A stretch of DNA of 64,000 nucleotides from Ornithinimicrobium laminariae (lineage in GTDB: Bacteria; Actinomycetota; Actinomycetes; Actinomycetales; Dermatophilaceae). Where the stretch lies: NCBI RefSeq assembly GCF_019457945.1, contig NZ_JAHZSU010000001.1, positions 453,538-517,537 on the forward strand, in the 5' to 3' direction. Below are positions 9,919 through 18,735 of this stretch, piece by piece (positions within the stretch are counted from its first letter, which is position 1; every line of letters starts with the position of its first letter). Below the pieces are notes generated by a model. It saw only the letters and a program-made list of their open reading frames with translations. It was not told the origin of the DNA and did not search any database. The position numbers were made by a program, and so were the translations under genes.

Positions 9919-11460
9919 CTAACCTTGCACTGCTGCGGCAAGCGGGCCGCGTACGTGCCCGCCAATCACGGTGCCTGCTACGGCCATCGACCGCAATGCT
10001 GCGGCCTGTTCAGAAGCGTCTCCAGGTGCCAGCGGGTCTTGGTCCAGCAAGATGACATCGCCGCGGTCGCCGGGACGCACTCGTTGGCCATCCACCGACG
10101 CGGCGAGCGCCTGGTGAACGCTCAAGGCTTGCTCGGGATGCCATGCGGGGGCGCCGGGCTCGCCTCGGTGCACTGCTGAAGACATCGCCAACCAAGGATC
10201 GAGGGCCGCCACGGGCGCATCCGAGCCAAGAGCCACCTTGATGCCCTGGTCCAGCAAACCGCGCACCATGAATGTTCGGTCGGTGCGATCTGGCCAGCAC
10301 TGCTCCGTCACCGATCGGTCATCGAGCAAGTGGGCGGGCTGCACACTCGCGGTGACCGGCAGCTTTGCCCAGCGCGGCAGATCAGCCAACTGGAGCAATT
10401 GGGCGTGTTCGATACTGCCTGTTGCCCCGGTGGCCGCAAAGACGTCAAGGGCTGACGCCACGGCGGCGTCGCCAATAGCGTGCAGCGCGGTGTGCAACCC
10501 GGCCTGATGGGCCTGGGCCACAAGGTCGAGCATCTGCTCCTTGGAGAAGTTGGGCCGCCCCAGGGGGTATGCCAGGTGTTCGGCGCCCGCATACGGGCTG
10601 CAGCACCAGGCTGTGCGGGTGTTGAGTGACCCATCGCTGATCAACTTGAGCGGGCCTTGGGTCGCCCAGCCGTCGCTGCCAGGAATGACTTCACCCGCTC
10701 GCCGACCGGTCGCCAAAATCTCGGGGAAGCGCCCGGCATACACACCGGTGCGGACCCGGAACGGCCCACAGCCTGCGGCAAATCGTAGGGGCCACTGCTC
10801 CCAACTGCCGGAAAATTCAAGGTCAACAATGCCGACGACACCAGCACGGCGGGCCACATCCACAGCCAACTGCACACCCGCTTCTGCTTCGGCGGTGGCC
10901 CCGGGCAGGCCGTCAAGCAGGGCATAGACGTCAAACCATTCGTCTTCTTCGATGATGCCGTCGCGCAACGGAATGCCCAGTCGCTGCAGGGCAGCTGTGT
11001 TGAGCCAGCCGTGATGCCCATCTCCGCTGATCAACACGACGGGCACCGAGCCAGTCACGGCGTCAAGTTCAGCAACATTGGGCTGGCGCTCCCACTGCGC
11101 AGAGCGGTGGCCCCACCCGGTCAAGAAGCCTGTCGGTGTGTTTGCCTCGCCGCGAGCGATGGCTGCTTGCACCAGGTCGAGGGTGTCCTGCGGGCTCGAA
11201 ACCCCAGACGTGTCAAGGCGGTTGAGGCTCAGCGACCACTGCGTCATGTGCACGTGCTGGTCCCACAAACCAGGCATTACCCAGCGACCTTCAGCATCCA
11301 CGATGAACGACTCGGGCGTCGGCTCCAACGACTTTCCCACCGAAGCGATCTGACCATCACGAATCAGGATGTCCTGGGGCTCATCTGCCTTGGGCGCACG
11401 AACGTCACGGGGCGCGCCGAGTGGGACAAGTTTGGCCTGGCGCAACAACAGGTCAGTCAT
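9919..11460 (-). CDS. Metal-dependent amidohydrolase, YtcJ-like
   Basis: 513 aa from the ATG at 11460. A longer frame to 11625 would run through the divergent epimerase gene and lacks family homology. The first metal site is seen as H69-V-H71 after the VMPGLWDQ turn, with later conserved His residues in TALHAIGDAAV and SIEHAQLL and the Asp in LGSDAPVA. YtcJ-like proteins hydrolyse N-acyl amino compounds or imides; the substrate here cannot be read from sequence. It lies 39 bp before the thiolase on the same strand and may share its transcript. Its start faces the epimerase start across about 69 bp. Confidence 0.85.
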   Translation of the reverse strand: MTDLLLRQAKLVPLGAPRDVRAPKADEPQDILIRDGQIASVGKSLEPTPESFIVDAEGRWVMPGLWDQHVHMTQWSLSLNRLDTSGVSSPQDTLDLVQAAIARGEANTPTGFLTGWGHRSAQWERQPNVAELDAVTGSVPVVLISGDGHHGWLNTAALQRLGIPLRDGIIEEDEWFDVYALLDGLPGATAEAEAGVQLAVDVARRAGVVGIVDLEFSGSWEQWPLRFAAGCGPFRVRTGVYAGRFPEILATGRRAGEVIPGSDGWATQGPLKLISDGSLNTRTAWCCSPYAGAEHLAYPLGRPNFSKEQMLDLVAQAHQAGLHTALHAIGDAAVASALDVFAATGATGSIEHAQLLQLADLPRWAKLPVTASVQPAHLLDDRSVTEQCWPDRTDRTFMVRGLLDQGIKVALGSDAPVAALDPWLAMSSAVHRGEPGAPAWHPEQALSVHQALAASVDGQRVRPGDRGDVILLDQDPLAPGDASEQAAALRSMAVAGTVIGGHVRGPLAAAVQG

Positions 11461-11517
11461 ATCCGCACCGTATGCGCTCAGACCGGGTTGAGGCCAAACG
11501 GCCCGGCCGCTCGGCGC

Positions 11518-11523
11518 TAGCCT
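11518..11523 (+). promoter_or_regulatory. -10 hexamer of leaderless epimerase gene
   Basis: TAGCCT followed by exactly 6 nt and the ATG at 11530, with no ribosome binding site between. The match to the actinobacterial -10 (TAGNNT) and the spacing suggest a leaderless mRNA. Confidence 0.5.
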
Positions 11524-11529
11524 GGGGTT

Positions 11530-11982
11530 ATGACGCACACGAGTGAAGTCCTCAAGCCGTTCATGTTGGGCATTGACCACGTGGGCATCGCAGTGCCAGA
11601 CCTCGAAGAGGCCATCCGTTGGCATTACGACGTCTTAGGGCTTGAGGTGCAGCATCGCGAACAAAACGCTGAGCAAGGTGTCGATGAGGCCATGGTCGGC
11701 CCCTCGGACGCGGCCCCTGGCGGGGTGTTGATTCAGCTGCTGGCTCCGTTAACGCCTGAGTCCACCATTGCCGGTTTTTTGGATCGCAAGGGTCCGGGTT
11801 TGCAGCAACTCGCCTATCGAGTCACTGACGTCACGGCGGCGAGCGCCGCTCTGGTCGAGCACGGTGTCCGATTGCTCTTCGCCGAGCCCAAGCGCGGCAC
11901 AGCTGGCAGCCGGATCAACTTCATTCACCCCAAAGACGCTGGCGGCGTGCTCGTGGAATTGGTTGAGCACACCGCCAAATAA
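11530..11982 (+). CDS. mce: Methylmalonyl-CoA epimerase (vicinal oxygen chelate fold)
   Basis: 150 aa with two VOC modules. It interconverts the 2R and 2S forms of methylmalonyl-CoA. Likely metal ligands by family position are H17 in IDHVGIAV, Q69 in LIQLLAP and E143 in LVELVEH. Where many homologues have a His pair (GLHH) this protein has G90-L-Q-Q93, so one His ligand is replaced by Gln; I recall this form from other actinobacteria. It is divergent from the amidohydrolase and close to the B12-dependent mutase operon, consistent with propionyl-CoA and methylmalonyl-CoA handling. Confidence 0.9.
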   Translation: MTHTSEVLKPFMLGIDHVGIAVPDLEEAIRWHYDVLGLEVQHREQNAEQGVDEAMVGPSDAAPGGVLIQLLAPLTPESTIAGFLDRKGPGLQQLAYRVTDVTAASAALVEHGVRLLFAEPKRGTAGSRINFIHPKDAGGVLVELVEHTAK

Positions 11983-11994
11983 CTAAGCACCGCG

Positions 11995-12312
11995 CTAAGC
12001 AAAAGATCCGCCTGGCCGTCGACGCTCCCTGGCTGACCAACACGTTGTATGCCAGTGCCGCCGGTTATCAAGCCCGCCCATCCCATCGTTTGGCCACGCC
12101 ACGGTGTGAGCCAGCGACGCGGGCACCTGCTGCTGGCACCCGGGGCAGACATAACTGCGCCCGGAATCGTTCCCGCGAACTTGCCGCACAGACCACTCTC
12201 GACCCGCATACCGCGTCGTCGCGACCCAACTGCCCTGCGTCATCGCCGGGGTGGCGTTCGGCTGGCCGGAAGTTGGTTTTCCCTTGCGCTTGGGCCGATT
12301 GGACCGCGGCAT
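11995..12312 (-). CDS. Small putative zinc-binding protein of actinobacteria
   Basis: 105 aa. A basic, Pro-rich N-terminus is followed by a likely metal site: C56-P-G-C59, H69, and H86-x-H88-x-x-C91 in RRHWHTTCW. The pattern resembles a small conserved actinobacterial family often annotated only as hypothetical or ATP/GTP-binding. The start overlaps the stop of the upstream dehydrogenase as TGATG, so translation is probably coupled. It converges on the epimerase gene with 12 bp between stops. Function unknown. Confidence 0.8.
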   Translation of the reverse strand: MPRSNRPKRKGKPTSGQPNATPAMTQGSWVATTRYAGREWSVRQVRGNDSGRSYVCPGCQQQVPASLAHTVAWPNDGMGGLDNRRHWHTTCWSARERRRPGGSFA

Positions 12313-13964
12313 CAGTCTTGATGGAAGGGACGATCAAGCAGCACGTGCTCGACCAGCAATGGTGATGGCACCAGGTGCGTTTCATAACCGTATGACCCGG
12401 CCATCAAGTCTTCGACCGTTGCTAAAACCTCGTCGGCCCCAACGTGATCGATCATCGCAAGCGGGCCCATGGGGTAGCCCAAGCCAAACTGGATCGCCGT
12501 GTCGATGTCTTGAGCGCTGGCATACCCCTGGTCAACCATACGGACAGCATCGTTGAGATGTGGCATCAACAAAGCGTCCACGACCAGTCCAGTACGGTCC
12601 CTGCTCACCACCGAGTGCGCCTCCAGCGCCGCGATCGCCGCTCGGCTCACGGCGATAGCTTCGTCCGAGATCGCCACCGTCTTGCCGACTTCGATGACTT
12701 GGCCCGCTTGAGTAGGGGCGTGGATGCGCCACACCAGCGTCTCCGCTGGGCGGCCGGTGAGCGAGGACAAGGCGGCAGCACTCGCCGGGTTAATCGTGCT
12801 GAGCACCGCACCTGCCTTGGCCTTCTGGCCCAGCTCGGCAAACAAATCATCGGCATCTCGGCCCGTCAACTGGTCTTGGCTGGGGTCAACTGGCTCACCC
12901 TGGGCTTCGATTACCAACTCTGCCTGGCTGACGGCGCTCAGGTCGCCATTCACATCCCCGATGTGCTGCGTCGCGATGTCGGCTGCTGCAAAGCGAGCCG
13001 CAAGATCATCCGCAATCTCACCAGACCCGACAATGGCGACGGCGCTTGGGGCCGCCATCAACGGACTAGGTGTCGAAGCGTCCTCGACGACCTGACCCTT
13101 GTTGGGGCCGGAGTAGGTGTAGAAGCCGCGCCCGGACTTTCGCCCCAGTCGGCCGGCGGAAACCATCTGCTCAAGCATGCTGCTGGGCGCATGGACTCGA
13201 TCCCGGCTGTGGCTGTAGATGACATCGCCAATGTGATGGCAAACATCGAGACCAATCAGATCCATCAACGTGAGCGGACCCATCGGCAAACCAGCACCGA
13301 CGCGCATCGCGGTGTCTAGGTCCTCGCGGCTGACGTGGCCGTGCTCCAACATCGCCATCGAAGAATTGAGGTAGCCAAAAAGCAGGTAGTTGGCCACGAA
13401 GCCAGCACGATCTCGGACGACGACGGGCTTCTTGCCCACCGAAGTCGCGATCCCGCTCACACGCTCAACCAGTTCGTCCGGCGTGGTCAGGGTCGTGATG
13501 ACCTCAACCAGCTTGAGGATGGGGGCCGGGTTAAAGAAGTGCAGGCCAACGACGCGCTCAGGATGTGCAGTCCCGGCAGCGATCGCAGTGATCGACAGGC
13601 TTGAGGTGTTGCTCGCCAAGATCGCCGTGTCGCTGACGATGTCGTCGAGGGCGGAAAAGACATGGTGCTTGATGTCTAGCCGTTCGGGGACAGCCTCAAT
13701 AACTAGGTCTGCTGGCGCAAGGTCCTGCATGTCGGTCGTGATGGTGATCCGGCCAAGGATCGCCTGCTGGGCTTCCTCGTCAAGCTTGTCCTTAGCCACG
13801 GCGCGGTCCGTCGAAGCTTGCAAGATCGCTCTGCCGCGGTCAGCAAACTCCTGGGTGGTCTCAACGCCGATGACGCTGATCCCTCCCCGGGCGAACACTT
13901 CCACGATCCCGGCGCCCATCGTGCCCAGACCAATGACTCCTACGGTCGTCGTTTCTTCAGCCAT
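12312..13964 (-). CDS. 3-hydroxyacyl-CoA dehydrogenase, duplicated (PaaH/FadB2-like)
   Basis: 550 aa, about twice the length of a simple 3-hydroxybutyryl-CoA dehydrogenase. The first half (about 8-285) has an intact NAD site G12-L-G14-T-M-G17, the catalytic His in [11 protein letters not shown], and the C-terminal 3HCDH domain ([10 protein letters not shown] ... [16 protein letters not shown]). The second half (from about 307) repeats the layout with a weak nucleotide site ([10 protein letters not shown]) and ends in another 3HCDH domain ([16 protein letters not shown]). The second Rossmann copy is probably not catalytic. It reduces acetoacetyl-CoA or oxidises 3-hydroxyacyl-CoA. Preceded by a CATGAT hexamer 6 nt before ATG. 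Confidence 0.9.
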   Translation of the reverse strand: MAEETTTVGVIGLGTMGAGIVEVFARGGISVIGVETTQEFADRGRAILQASTDRAVAKDKLDEEAQQAILGRITITTDMQDLAPADLVIEAVPERLDIKHHVFSALDDIVSDTAILASNTSSLSITAIAAGTAHPERVVGLHFFNPAPILKLVEVITTLTTPDELVERVSGIATSVGKKPVVVRDRAGFVANYLLFGYLNSSMAMLEHGHVSREDLDTAMRVGAGLPMGPLTLMDLIGLDVCHHIGDVIYSHSRDRVHAPSSMLEQMVSAGRLGRKSGRGFYTYSGPNKGQVVEDASTPSPLMAAPSAVAIVGSGEIADDLAARFAAADIATQHIGDVNGDLSAVSQAELVIEAQGEPVDPSQDQLTGRDADDLFAELGQKAKAGAVLSTINPASAAALSSLTGRPAETLVWRIHAPTQAGQVIEVGKTVAISDEAIAVSRAAIAALEAHSVVSRDRTGLVVDALLMPHLNDAVRMVDQGYASAQDIDTAIQFGLGYPMGPLAMIDHVGADEVLATVEDLMAGSYGYETHLVPSPLLVEHVLLDRPFHQD

Positions 13965-13970
13965 ACCCCG

Positions 13971-13976
13971 ATCATG
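13971..13976 (-). promoter_or_regulatory. -10 hexamer of leaderless dehydrogenase gene
   Basis: On the minus strand CATGAT, then 6 nt, then the ATG at 13964, with no Shine-Dalgarno. It lies in the 61-bp divergent region shared with nucS, where TAGGGT (14012-14017) is the matching candidate on the plus strand, 8 nt before the GTG. Confidence 0.4.
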
Positions 13977-14025
13977 TCATCGAGGCTGCAGGCTGACGAC
14001 CGGGGCAAGGCTAGGGTGGTGTCCC

Positions 14026-14721
14026 GTGCGTGTAGTGATTGCTGAATGCAGCGTGGACTATGAAGGCGCCCTCGAGGCCCACCTTCCGTTAGCGACTCGT
14101 CTCTTGATGATGAAGGCTGACGGTTCGGTGTTGGTTCATTCGGACGGCGGCTCCTACAAACCCCTCAACTGGATGGCTCCGCCGTGCTCGACGGCCGAGA
14201 TGGAACCAGACGAGATCGAAAGATCAGAAGGTGTCACCGCGATCTGGCTCGTGCGCCACCGCAAACGGGAAGACACCTTGCGGATCAAGATTCACCAGGT
14301 CATCAGCGATACCGCGCATGATCTTGGAGTCGACCCTGGCTTGGTCAAGGAGGGCGTCGAAGCCCAGTTGCAGGCACTCTTGGCCCAGCACATCCATACC
14401 CTCGGTGACGGGTGGACGCTGCTCCGTCGCGAATACCCCACCGCGATTGGACCCGTCGACATCCTCTGTCGAGACACCGATGGGACCACGGTCGCCGTGG
14501 AAATCAAGCGACGCGGCGACATCGATGGGGTGGAGCAACTCACTCGATACTTGGAGTTGCTGAATCGCGACCCGCACCTGGCCCCCGTGACCGGCATCTT
14601 CGCTGCTCAGGTCATCAAGCCTCAGGCCAAAACATTGGCCACCGACCGGGGCATTCGCTGCGTAACGCTGGATTATGAGGCTTTGCGCGGCATCGACGAC
14701 GCAGAGGTGCGCCTCTTCTAA
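14026..14721 (+). CDS. nucS: Mismatch-specific endonuclease NucS/EndoMS
   Basis: 231 aa from a GTG start ([21 protein letters not shown]). Upstream sequence in the same frame is only the shadow of the dehydrogenase gene. NucS carries out the non-canonical mismatch repair of actinobacteria and archaea that lack MutS/MutL, by double-strand cleavage at mismatches. The N-terminal DNA-binding domain is followed by a RecB-like nuclease core with D145 in GPVDIL, E159 and K161 in VEIKRRG. The C-terminus (EVRLF) is short and hydrophobic-acidic, like the beta-clamp interacting tail of mycobacterial NucS. TAGGGT 8 nt upstream of GTG suggests a leaderless start. Confidence 0.93.
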   Translation: MRVVIAECSVDYEGALEAHLPLATRLLMMKADGSVLVHSDGGSYKPLNWMAPPCSTAEMEPDEIERSEGVTAIWLVRHRKREDTLRIKIHQVISDTAHDLGVDPGLVKEGVEAQLQALLAQHIHTLGDGWTLLRREYPTAIGPVDILCRDTDGTTVAVEIKRRGDIDGVEQLTRYLELLNRDPHLAPVTGIFAAQVIKPQAKTLATDRGIRCVTLDYEALRGIDDAEVRLF

Positions 14722-14802
14722 TTACTACCCAGGATCTGGCGAAAGCGGCACAGTGCTCGCTTGCTTCAGACCTCGCTGACCGTTGCCCATCTCGCGATAC
14801 GG

Positions 14803-14808
14803 CAGAAT
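14803..14808 (+). promoter_or_regulatory. -10 hexamer of gamma-glutamyltransferase gene
   Basis: CAGAAT followed by 7 nt and the ATG at 14816; no ribosome binding site is visible. A leaderless start is likely. Confidence 0.4.
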
Positions 14809-14815
14809 CACTTCT

Positions 14816-16342
14816 ATGACGCGACAAGCCGCTATTGCCGCTCCCAATCCGATTGCTACCCAGGCCGGTCAGGCCGCGCTCGCTGACGGCGGAAATGCAG
14901 TGGATGTGGCTATCGCAGCCATGACCGCGGCCTCGGTCTCCGAGCCAGGGCTGATCAGCCCACTGGGCGGTTGCTACATCAATATCTGGCCCGCCCAAGG
15001 GTCCCCGGTAGTGATCGATGGCAACGTTGAAATGCCGGGGCGGGAAGCAAGTGCCGAGCAGTTCGGACAGGGCCTGCAGGAGTGCCACACCACCTATGGC
15101 GGCGGGCTCACCACCTTCGTTGGCCCTGGTTCGGTCGCAACGCCGGGTATGTTCTCAGCGATGGGGTGGGCTCACGAGAATCACGGCAGCGCGCCCTGGT
15201 CGAGCCTCTTGGACCCGGCAGCGCGAGCCGCCCGGGCCGGATTCCCGGTTAGCGCGACAGCGGCCAGCTATAGCGAGTTGGTTTCAAACAAGATCTTTGC
15301 CTGGGATCCAAAGACACGAGAGGTCTATACCCAAGAGACCGGACCCCTCAAAGTTGGCCAGATCATCGTCGATGAAGACCTAGCTGGCGCGCTCGAGCAG
15401 ATCGGAACCGAAGGGGCAACCAGCCTTTACACCGGCGACCTGGCCCAGGCAATGGCGGCGGACATGAAGGAGCGCGGTGGCTTGTTGGGCCTCGCCGATC
15501 TCCAGGCATACCGGCCGATGGTTCGCCCAGCCTTGCGCACCACCTTTGGCGAATGGGACTTGGCTTGCAATCCCCCTCCCGCCATCGGCGGCCCGGTCCT
15601 CACCGCCATGCTGCGGTTGATGGCTGCCAGCAAGGAACCTCTCAGCACCTCCGGGATGGCTCACATCATGCGGCAAGTCCTTGACCTACGCCTGGGCACC
15701 GTCGACATTGCGCCAGACCTTGAAGTCGCTGGTCATGGGCTTTTGGAAACTATTGCCAGTATGGACGGGCTGGGCATGCCAACGACGGCCAGCACCGCGC
15801 ACGTGTCGGTCGTCGACAACGACGGCGTGGCCTGTGCCATCACGGCCTCGTCGGGCTACGGCTCTGGTATGACGATTGCTGGCACCGGAATGCTGGCCAA
15901 CAACGCGCTGGGTGAGCCTGAATTGAACCGCCTCGGCCTGCACGCCCTCACGTCCGGCACCCGGATGGCTTCCAACATGGCGCCAACAACGGGCATGCAT
16001 GCCGATGGATCTCGGCTGGCTATCGGGACTCCCGGCGCCGACCGCATCACGACCGCGCTGGCGCAGGTGCTGTGGCACTTCTGTCAGTCGGGACAGGGGC
16101 TACAGGAAGCGATCGACCTGCCCCGGATGCACATTCGTCACTTGGACGATGGCAACGTGCGAATCGATCACGAGCAGGACGGCACCCTCACAGCCGATCT
16201 GGCCGCTACCGGGTTGCCACTACACGAGCATCCACCACACGCCATGTTCTTTGGCGGAGTTGGCGGTGCCGTTCGCCACAGTGATGGTGCTCTCAGCGCT
16301 GGAGCTGACCCACGCCGGGCCTCGGCAACAGCGGTGGGCTGA
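14816..16342 (+). CDS. Gamma-glutamyltransferase-family N-terminal nucleophile hydrolase
   Basis: 508 aa from ATG 14816. It follows the GGT fold: a large-subunit start (APNPIATQAGQAALADGGNAVDVAIAA), the middle region, and the autocleavage site where T327 begins the small subunit (T-A-H-V-S-V-V-D, compare T-T-H-Y-S-V-V-D in E. coli). No signal peptide is seen, so it is probably cytoplasmic, unlike classical periplasmic GGT. Substrate could be a glutathione analogue, a gamma-glutamyl amide or another acylated amine. The stop overlaps the start of the next gene as TGATG, so the two are co-translated. Confidence 0.85.
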   Translation: MTRQAAIAAPNPIATQAGQAALADGGNAVDVAIAAMTAASVSEPGLISPLGGCYINIWPAQGSPVVIDGNVEMPGREASAEQFGQGLQECHTTYGGGLTTFVGPGSVATPGMFSAMGWAHENHGSAPWSSLLDPAARAARAGFPVSATAASYSELVSNKIFAWDPKTREVYTQETGPLKVGQIIVDEDLAGALEQIGTEGATSLYTGDLAQAMAADMKERGGLLGLADLQAYRPMVRPALRTTFGEWDLACNPPPAIGGPVLTAMLRLMAASKEPLSTSGMAHIMRQVLDLRLGTVDIAPDLEVAGHGLLETIASMDGLGMPTTASTAHVSVVDNDGVACAITASSGYGSGMTIAGTGMLANNALGEPELNRLGLHALTSGTRMASNMAPTTGMHADGSRLAIGTPGADRITTALAQVLWHFCQSGQGLQEAIDLPRMHIRHLDDGNVRIDHEQDGTLTADLAATGLPLHEHPPHAMFFGGVGGAVRHSDGALSAGADPRRASATAVG

Positions 16343-17484
16343 TGATTCGGGATCTGAGCGACGAGCACCTGATCCAGGCTGGCTCGATGAAGTGGGCGCT
16401 GGATGAGCCCAACGTGATTCCGGCCTGGATCGCCGAAATGGACTTCGCGGTAGCGCCCGCGGTTTCGGATGTCGTGCAGAGTTATGTCGCTCATGACGTC
16501 TTTGGTTATCCGGATCTGCGCCTGCACGAGCAGGTCGTTGACGCGTTCGCTACCTTCGCCCAGCGGCGCTGGGGCGCCGACATCGACCAGCGCCGGGTGA
16601 TGATCACTGGCGACGTCATGGAGGGTATGCGTCTCGCCCTGTCGCATGTCGCTCCCGCCGGGGCAGTGATCGTGCCTACTCCCGTTTATCCGCCGTTCTT
16701 AGTCATGACGCGAGACATGGGCCGGGAGGTAATCGAGGTGCAGATGTTGGATGACACACCCACCTTGGATCTCGCGGCGATTGAGGCTGCCGCCGCCAAC
16801 AGCGCCAAGGCGCTGTTGCTATGCCAGCCGCACAACCCGCTCGGTCGAGTCTGGACTCGAGCCGAACTCGTGCAGATTCGCGACCTTGCCCGGGCCTACG
16901 GGGTCCACGTCATTAGTGATGAGATTCATGCGCCGCTCACTTGGCCGGGAGTGGACCTGACGTCGTATGCAAGCGTGATGGAAGACTCCGACCGGGCCAC
17001 TGTCCTGATGTCGGCAACTAAGTCATTCAACATGCCTGGTCTGCGGTGTGCTCAAGTCGTCAGCAGCAGGGCTACGAATCATGAAACTTTGAGTTCGCTG
17101 CACCCGGTGTTGAACCACAGCATGTCGACATTAGGCATGCGCGCTTCAATTGCCGCCTTCACCGAATCAGACGCATGGCTCGATGCAGTCCGCACTCGCA
17201 GCGCCGACAACCACGCAATGTTCACCGCCTTGCTCGCAGAGCATCTACCCGAAGTCAGTTGTCAACCTGCGCAGGCGACCTATTTGGCCTGGATCGATGT
17301 CAGCCGAGTCGCCACCGACGACCCCATGGCAGGAGCCCTCGCGGCGGGTGTCCGCCTCGATGGACAAAACTATGGCGTCGGCACTGATGGGCATCTGCGG
17401 GTCAACCTCGCTACTTCTCCAGACCGGGTGCGCGAAATTGTGCGCCGGTTGTCGTCGGCTCAGTCTGGCTGGCGAGCAAGCTAA
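16342..17484 (+). CDS. MalY/PatB-type PLP-dependent beta C-S lyase or aminotransferase
   Basis: 380 aa fold-type I enzyme. The N-terminus SMKWALDEPNVIPAWIAEMDF is the MalY/PatB signature. PLP residues visible are N165 in QPHNPLGRV, D193 in ISDEIHAP and Schiff-base lysine K227 in SATKSFNMPGL. Family members cleave cystathionine or cysteine conjugates. The start overlaps the stop of the gamma-glutamyltransferase-like gene. Together they could degrade thiol conjugates, first removing the gamma-glutamyl group and then cleaving the C-S bond; that is inference. The 3' end overlaps the convergent STAS gene by 4 bp. Confidence 0.87.
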   Translation: MIRDLSDEHLIQAGSMKWALDEPNVIPAWIAEMDFAVAPAVSDVVQSYVAHDVFGYPDLRLHEQVVDAFATFAQRRWGADIDQRRVMITGDVMEGMRLALSHVAPAGAVIVPTPVYPPFLVMTRDMGREVIEVQMLDDTPTLDLAAIEAAAANSAKALLLCQPHNPLGRVWTRAELVQIRDLARAYGVHVISDEIHAPLTWPGVDLTSYASVMEDSDRATVLMSATKSFNMPGLRCAQVVSSRATNHETLSSLHPVLNHSMSTLGMRASIAAFTESDAWLDAVRTRSADNHAMFTALLAEHLPEVSCQPAQATYLAWIDVSRVATDDPMAGALAAGVRLDGQNYGVGTDGHLRVNLATSPDRVREIVRRLSSAQSGWRAS

Positions 17485-17831
17485 CTAGCCGAAGCAATCG
17501 GCACCGTCACCGGTGACTGACGCATCAGCACAGCGTGCAGTTTGGTGGCTCGTAGCAATCTTTCCATCCGCGCTGAGGCCTGCCCGATCACCAATCGGCG
17601 GCCTTGCCGCATCGCCCGATGGTGCGCCCCGACAAGCACTCCTAACCCGGTCGCGTCGTCCACTTCTGCTCGATCCAGGTGGACAATGAGGTCACCACTA
17701 CCGGAGGCAAGCAGTCGGTGCAGGGTTACCCGCAAATCAGCCACCGTCTCCATATTGAGCGCCCCGACGAGAGTTACCACTGAACCGCATGGTGTGACCT
17801 GCACATCGAGGGTCCCCCCACTTGCTGCCAT
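17481..17831 (-). CDS. STAS-domain protein, anti-anti-sigma factor-like
   Basis: 116 aa, one STAS domain of usual length. The phosphorylation site has D-A-T61-G-L-G-V-L instead of the common D-S-S-G-L-G, so T61 is the candidate phospho-acceptor. Such proteins bind a serine kinase/anti-sigma factor and release a sigma factor under stress. No kinase or sigma gene lies near it. The ATG has a good AGGAG 8 nt upstream. The 192 bp between this start and the next gene hold no gene that I can support. Confidence 0.85.
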   Translation of the reverse strand: MAASGGTLDVQVTPCGSVVTLVGALNMETVADLRVTLHRLLASGSGDLIVHLDRAEVDDATGLGVLVGAHHRAMRQGRRLVIGQASARMERLLRATKLHAVLMRQSPVTVPIASAS

Positions 17832-18023
17832 TTCCTACTCCTCTGCATCATGCGACCAATTTCTTAGGCCTGCCCCAAATCCAGTTCAGCAACAAAGACG
17901 TCGCGATTTGAAGATTTGATGCACTCGAGAGATCACGATTAGGTCACGAATACCGGGCAGTAGTTTGGGGCGCAGAGACCGGCCGTCCTACCCGCGCGTC
18001 AAGGGTCTGCCAAGATGGGCCCC

Positions 18024-18683
18024 ATGGTCACTTTGTCTCGTATCTATACCCGCACCGGCGACCAGGGCACCACGGCCCTTGGCGACTTCAGCCGCACGTC
18101 TAAGAACGACCCGCGACTCATCGCCTACGCCGACACTGACGAGGCGAACGCGGCTCTAGGCCTAGCCGTCACCCTGGGCGACCTATCTGCCGACGTTAAG
18201 GCCTGCCTGCAGCGAGTGCAGAACGACCTCTTCGATGTTGGCGCCGACCTGTGCAACCCGTTGGCGGCCACGTATGAATACCCACCGCTGCGGGTGAAGC
18301 AACAGTGGATTGATGAATTGGAGCGCGACTGCGACATCTTCAACGAAGATCTGCCAGCACTTCGCTCGTTTATTCTGCCGGGTGGCACTTCGGGGTCGGC
18401 CTATCTTCACCTGGCTCGCACGGTGACTCGTCGTGCAGAACGGGGTGCCTGGGCGGCTATCGAAATGTACGGCACGGAGCCAGCGGCTGACAGCGAAACT
18501 GCGGAGGAAGCAAAGCGACCCGGCGGCGTCAATCCGCTCACCGCGACGTACCTTAATCGGCTCTCCGACTTGCTCTTTATTCTTGGCCGGGCAGCCAACC
18601 GAGACGCTGATGGAGATGTCCTCTGGCAGCCCGGCGGCGGTCGCCCCACGGAGTCCACGGACTCCGGTGAGAAGGCGGAGTAG
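18024..18683 (+). CDS. Cob(I)alamin adenosyltransferase, PduO type
   Basis: 219 aa from ATG 18024. It makes adenosylcobalamin from cob(I)alamin and ATP. The N-terminal motif Y8-T-R-T-G-D-Q-G-T-T17 and the C-terminal NRLSDLLFILGRAAN helix are diagnostic. The Arg-rich motif LHLARTVTRRAERGA fits the ATP and subunit interface. I chose this ATG over 18015 because a CAAGAT hexamer lies 7 nt before it, as in other leaderless genes here. It supplies the cofactor for the mutase at 4.8-6.6 kb. The Glu/Ser-rich C-terminal tail is not conserved in the family. Confidence 0.92.
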   Translation: MVTLSRIYTRTGDQGTTALGDFSRTSKNDPRLIAYADTDEANAALGLAVTLGDLSADVKACLQRVQNDLFDVGADLCNPLAATYEYPPLRVKQQWIDELERDCDIFNEDLPALRSFILPGGTSGSAYLHLARTVTRRAERGAWAAIEMYGTEPAADSETAEEAKRPGGVNPLTATYLNRLSDLLFILGRAANRDADGDVLWQPGGGRPTESTDSGEKAE

Positions 18684-18693
18684 TTAACCGCCA

Positions 18694-18735
18694 GAAGTTG
18701 GCCGCTAAGAGTTGGCCACTACGAGTTGGCCGCTA
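18694..18735. repeat. Three 14-bp tandem repeats at the 3' ends of convergent genes
   Basis: AGTTGGCCGCTA, AGTTGGCCACTA and AGTTGGCCGCTA begin at 18696, 18710 and 18724, a 14-bp period with one substitution in the core. The last unit contains the stop codon of the DUF2550 gene. No stem-loop function is evident. Confidence 0.8.

Noticed and set aside
11461..11625. Upstream extension of the amidohydrolase to 11625
   Set aside because: It overlaps the divergent epimerase gene and its promoter, and the homologous sequence begins at MTDLLLRQAKL.
13390..14025. N-terminal extension of NucS
   Set aside because: The extension is antisense to the dehydrogenase gene and unlike any NucS; the family start VRVVIAxCSVDY fits the GTG at 14026.
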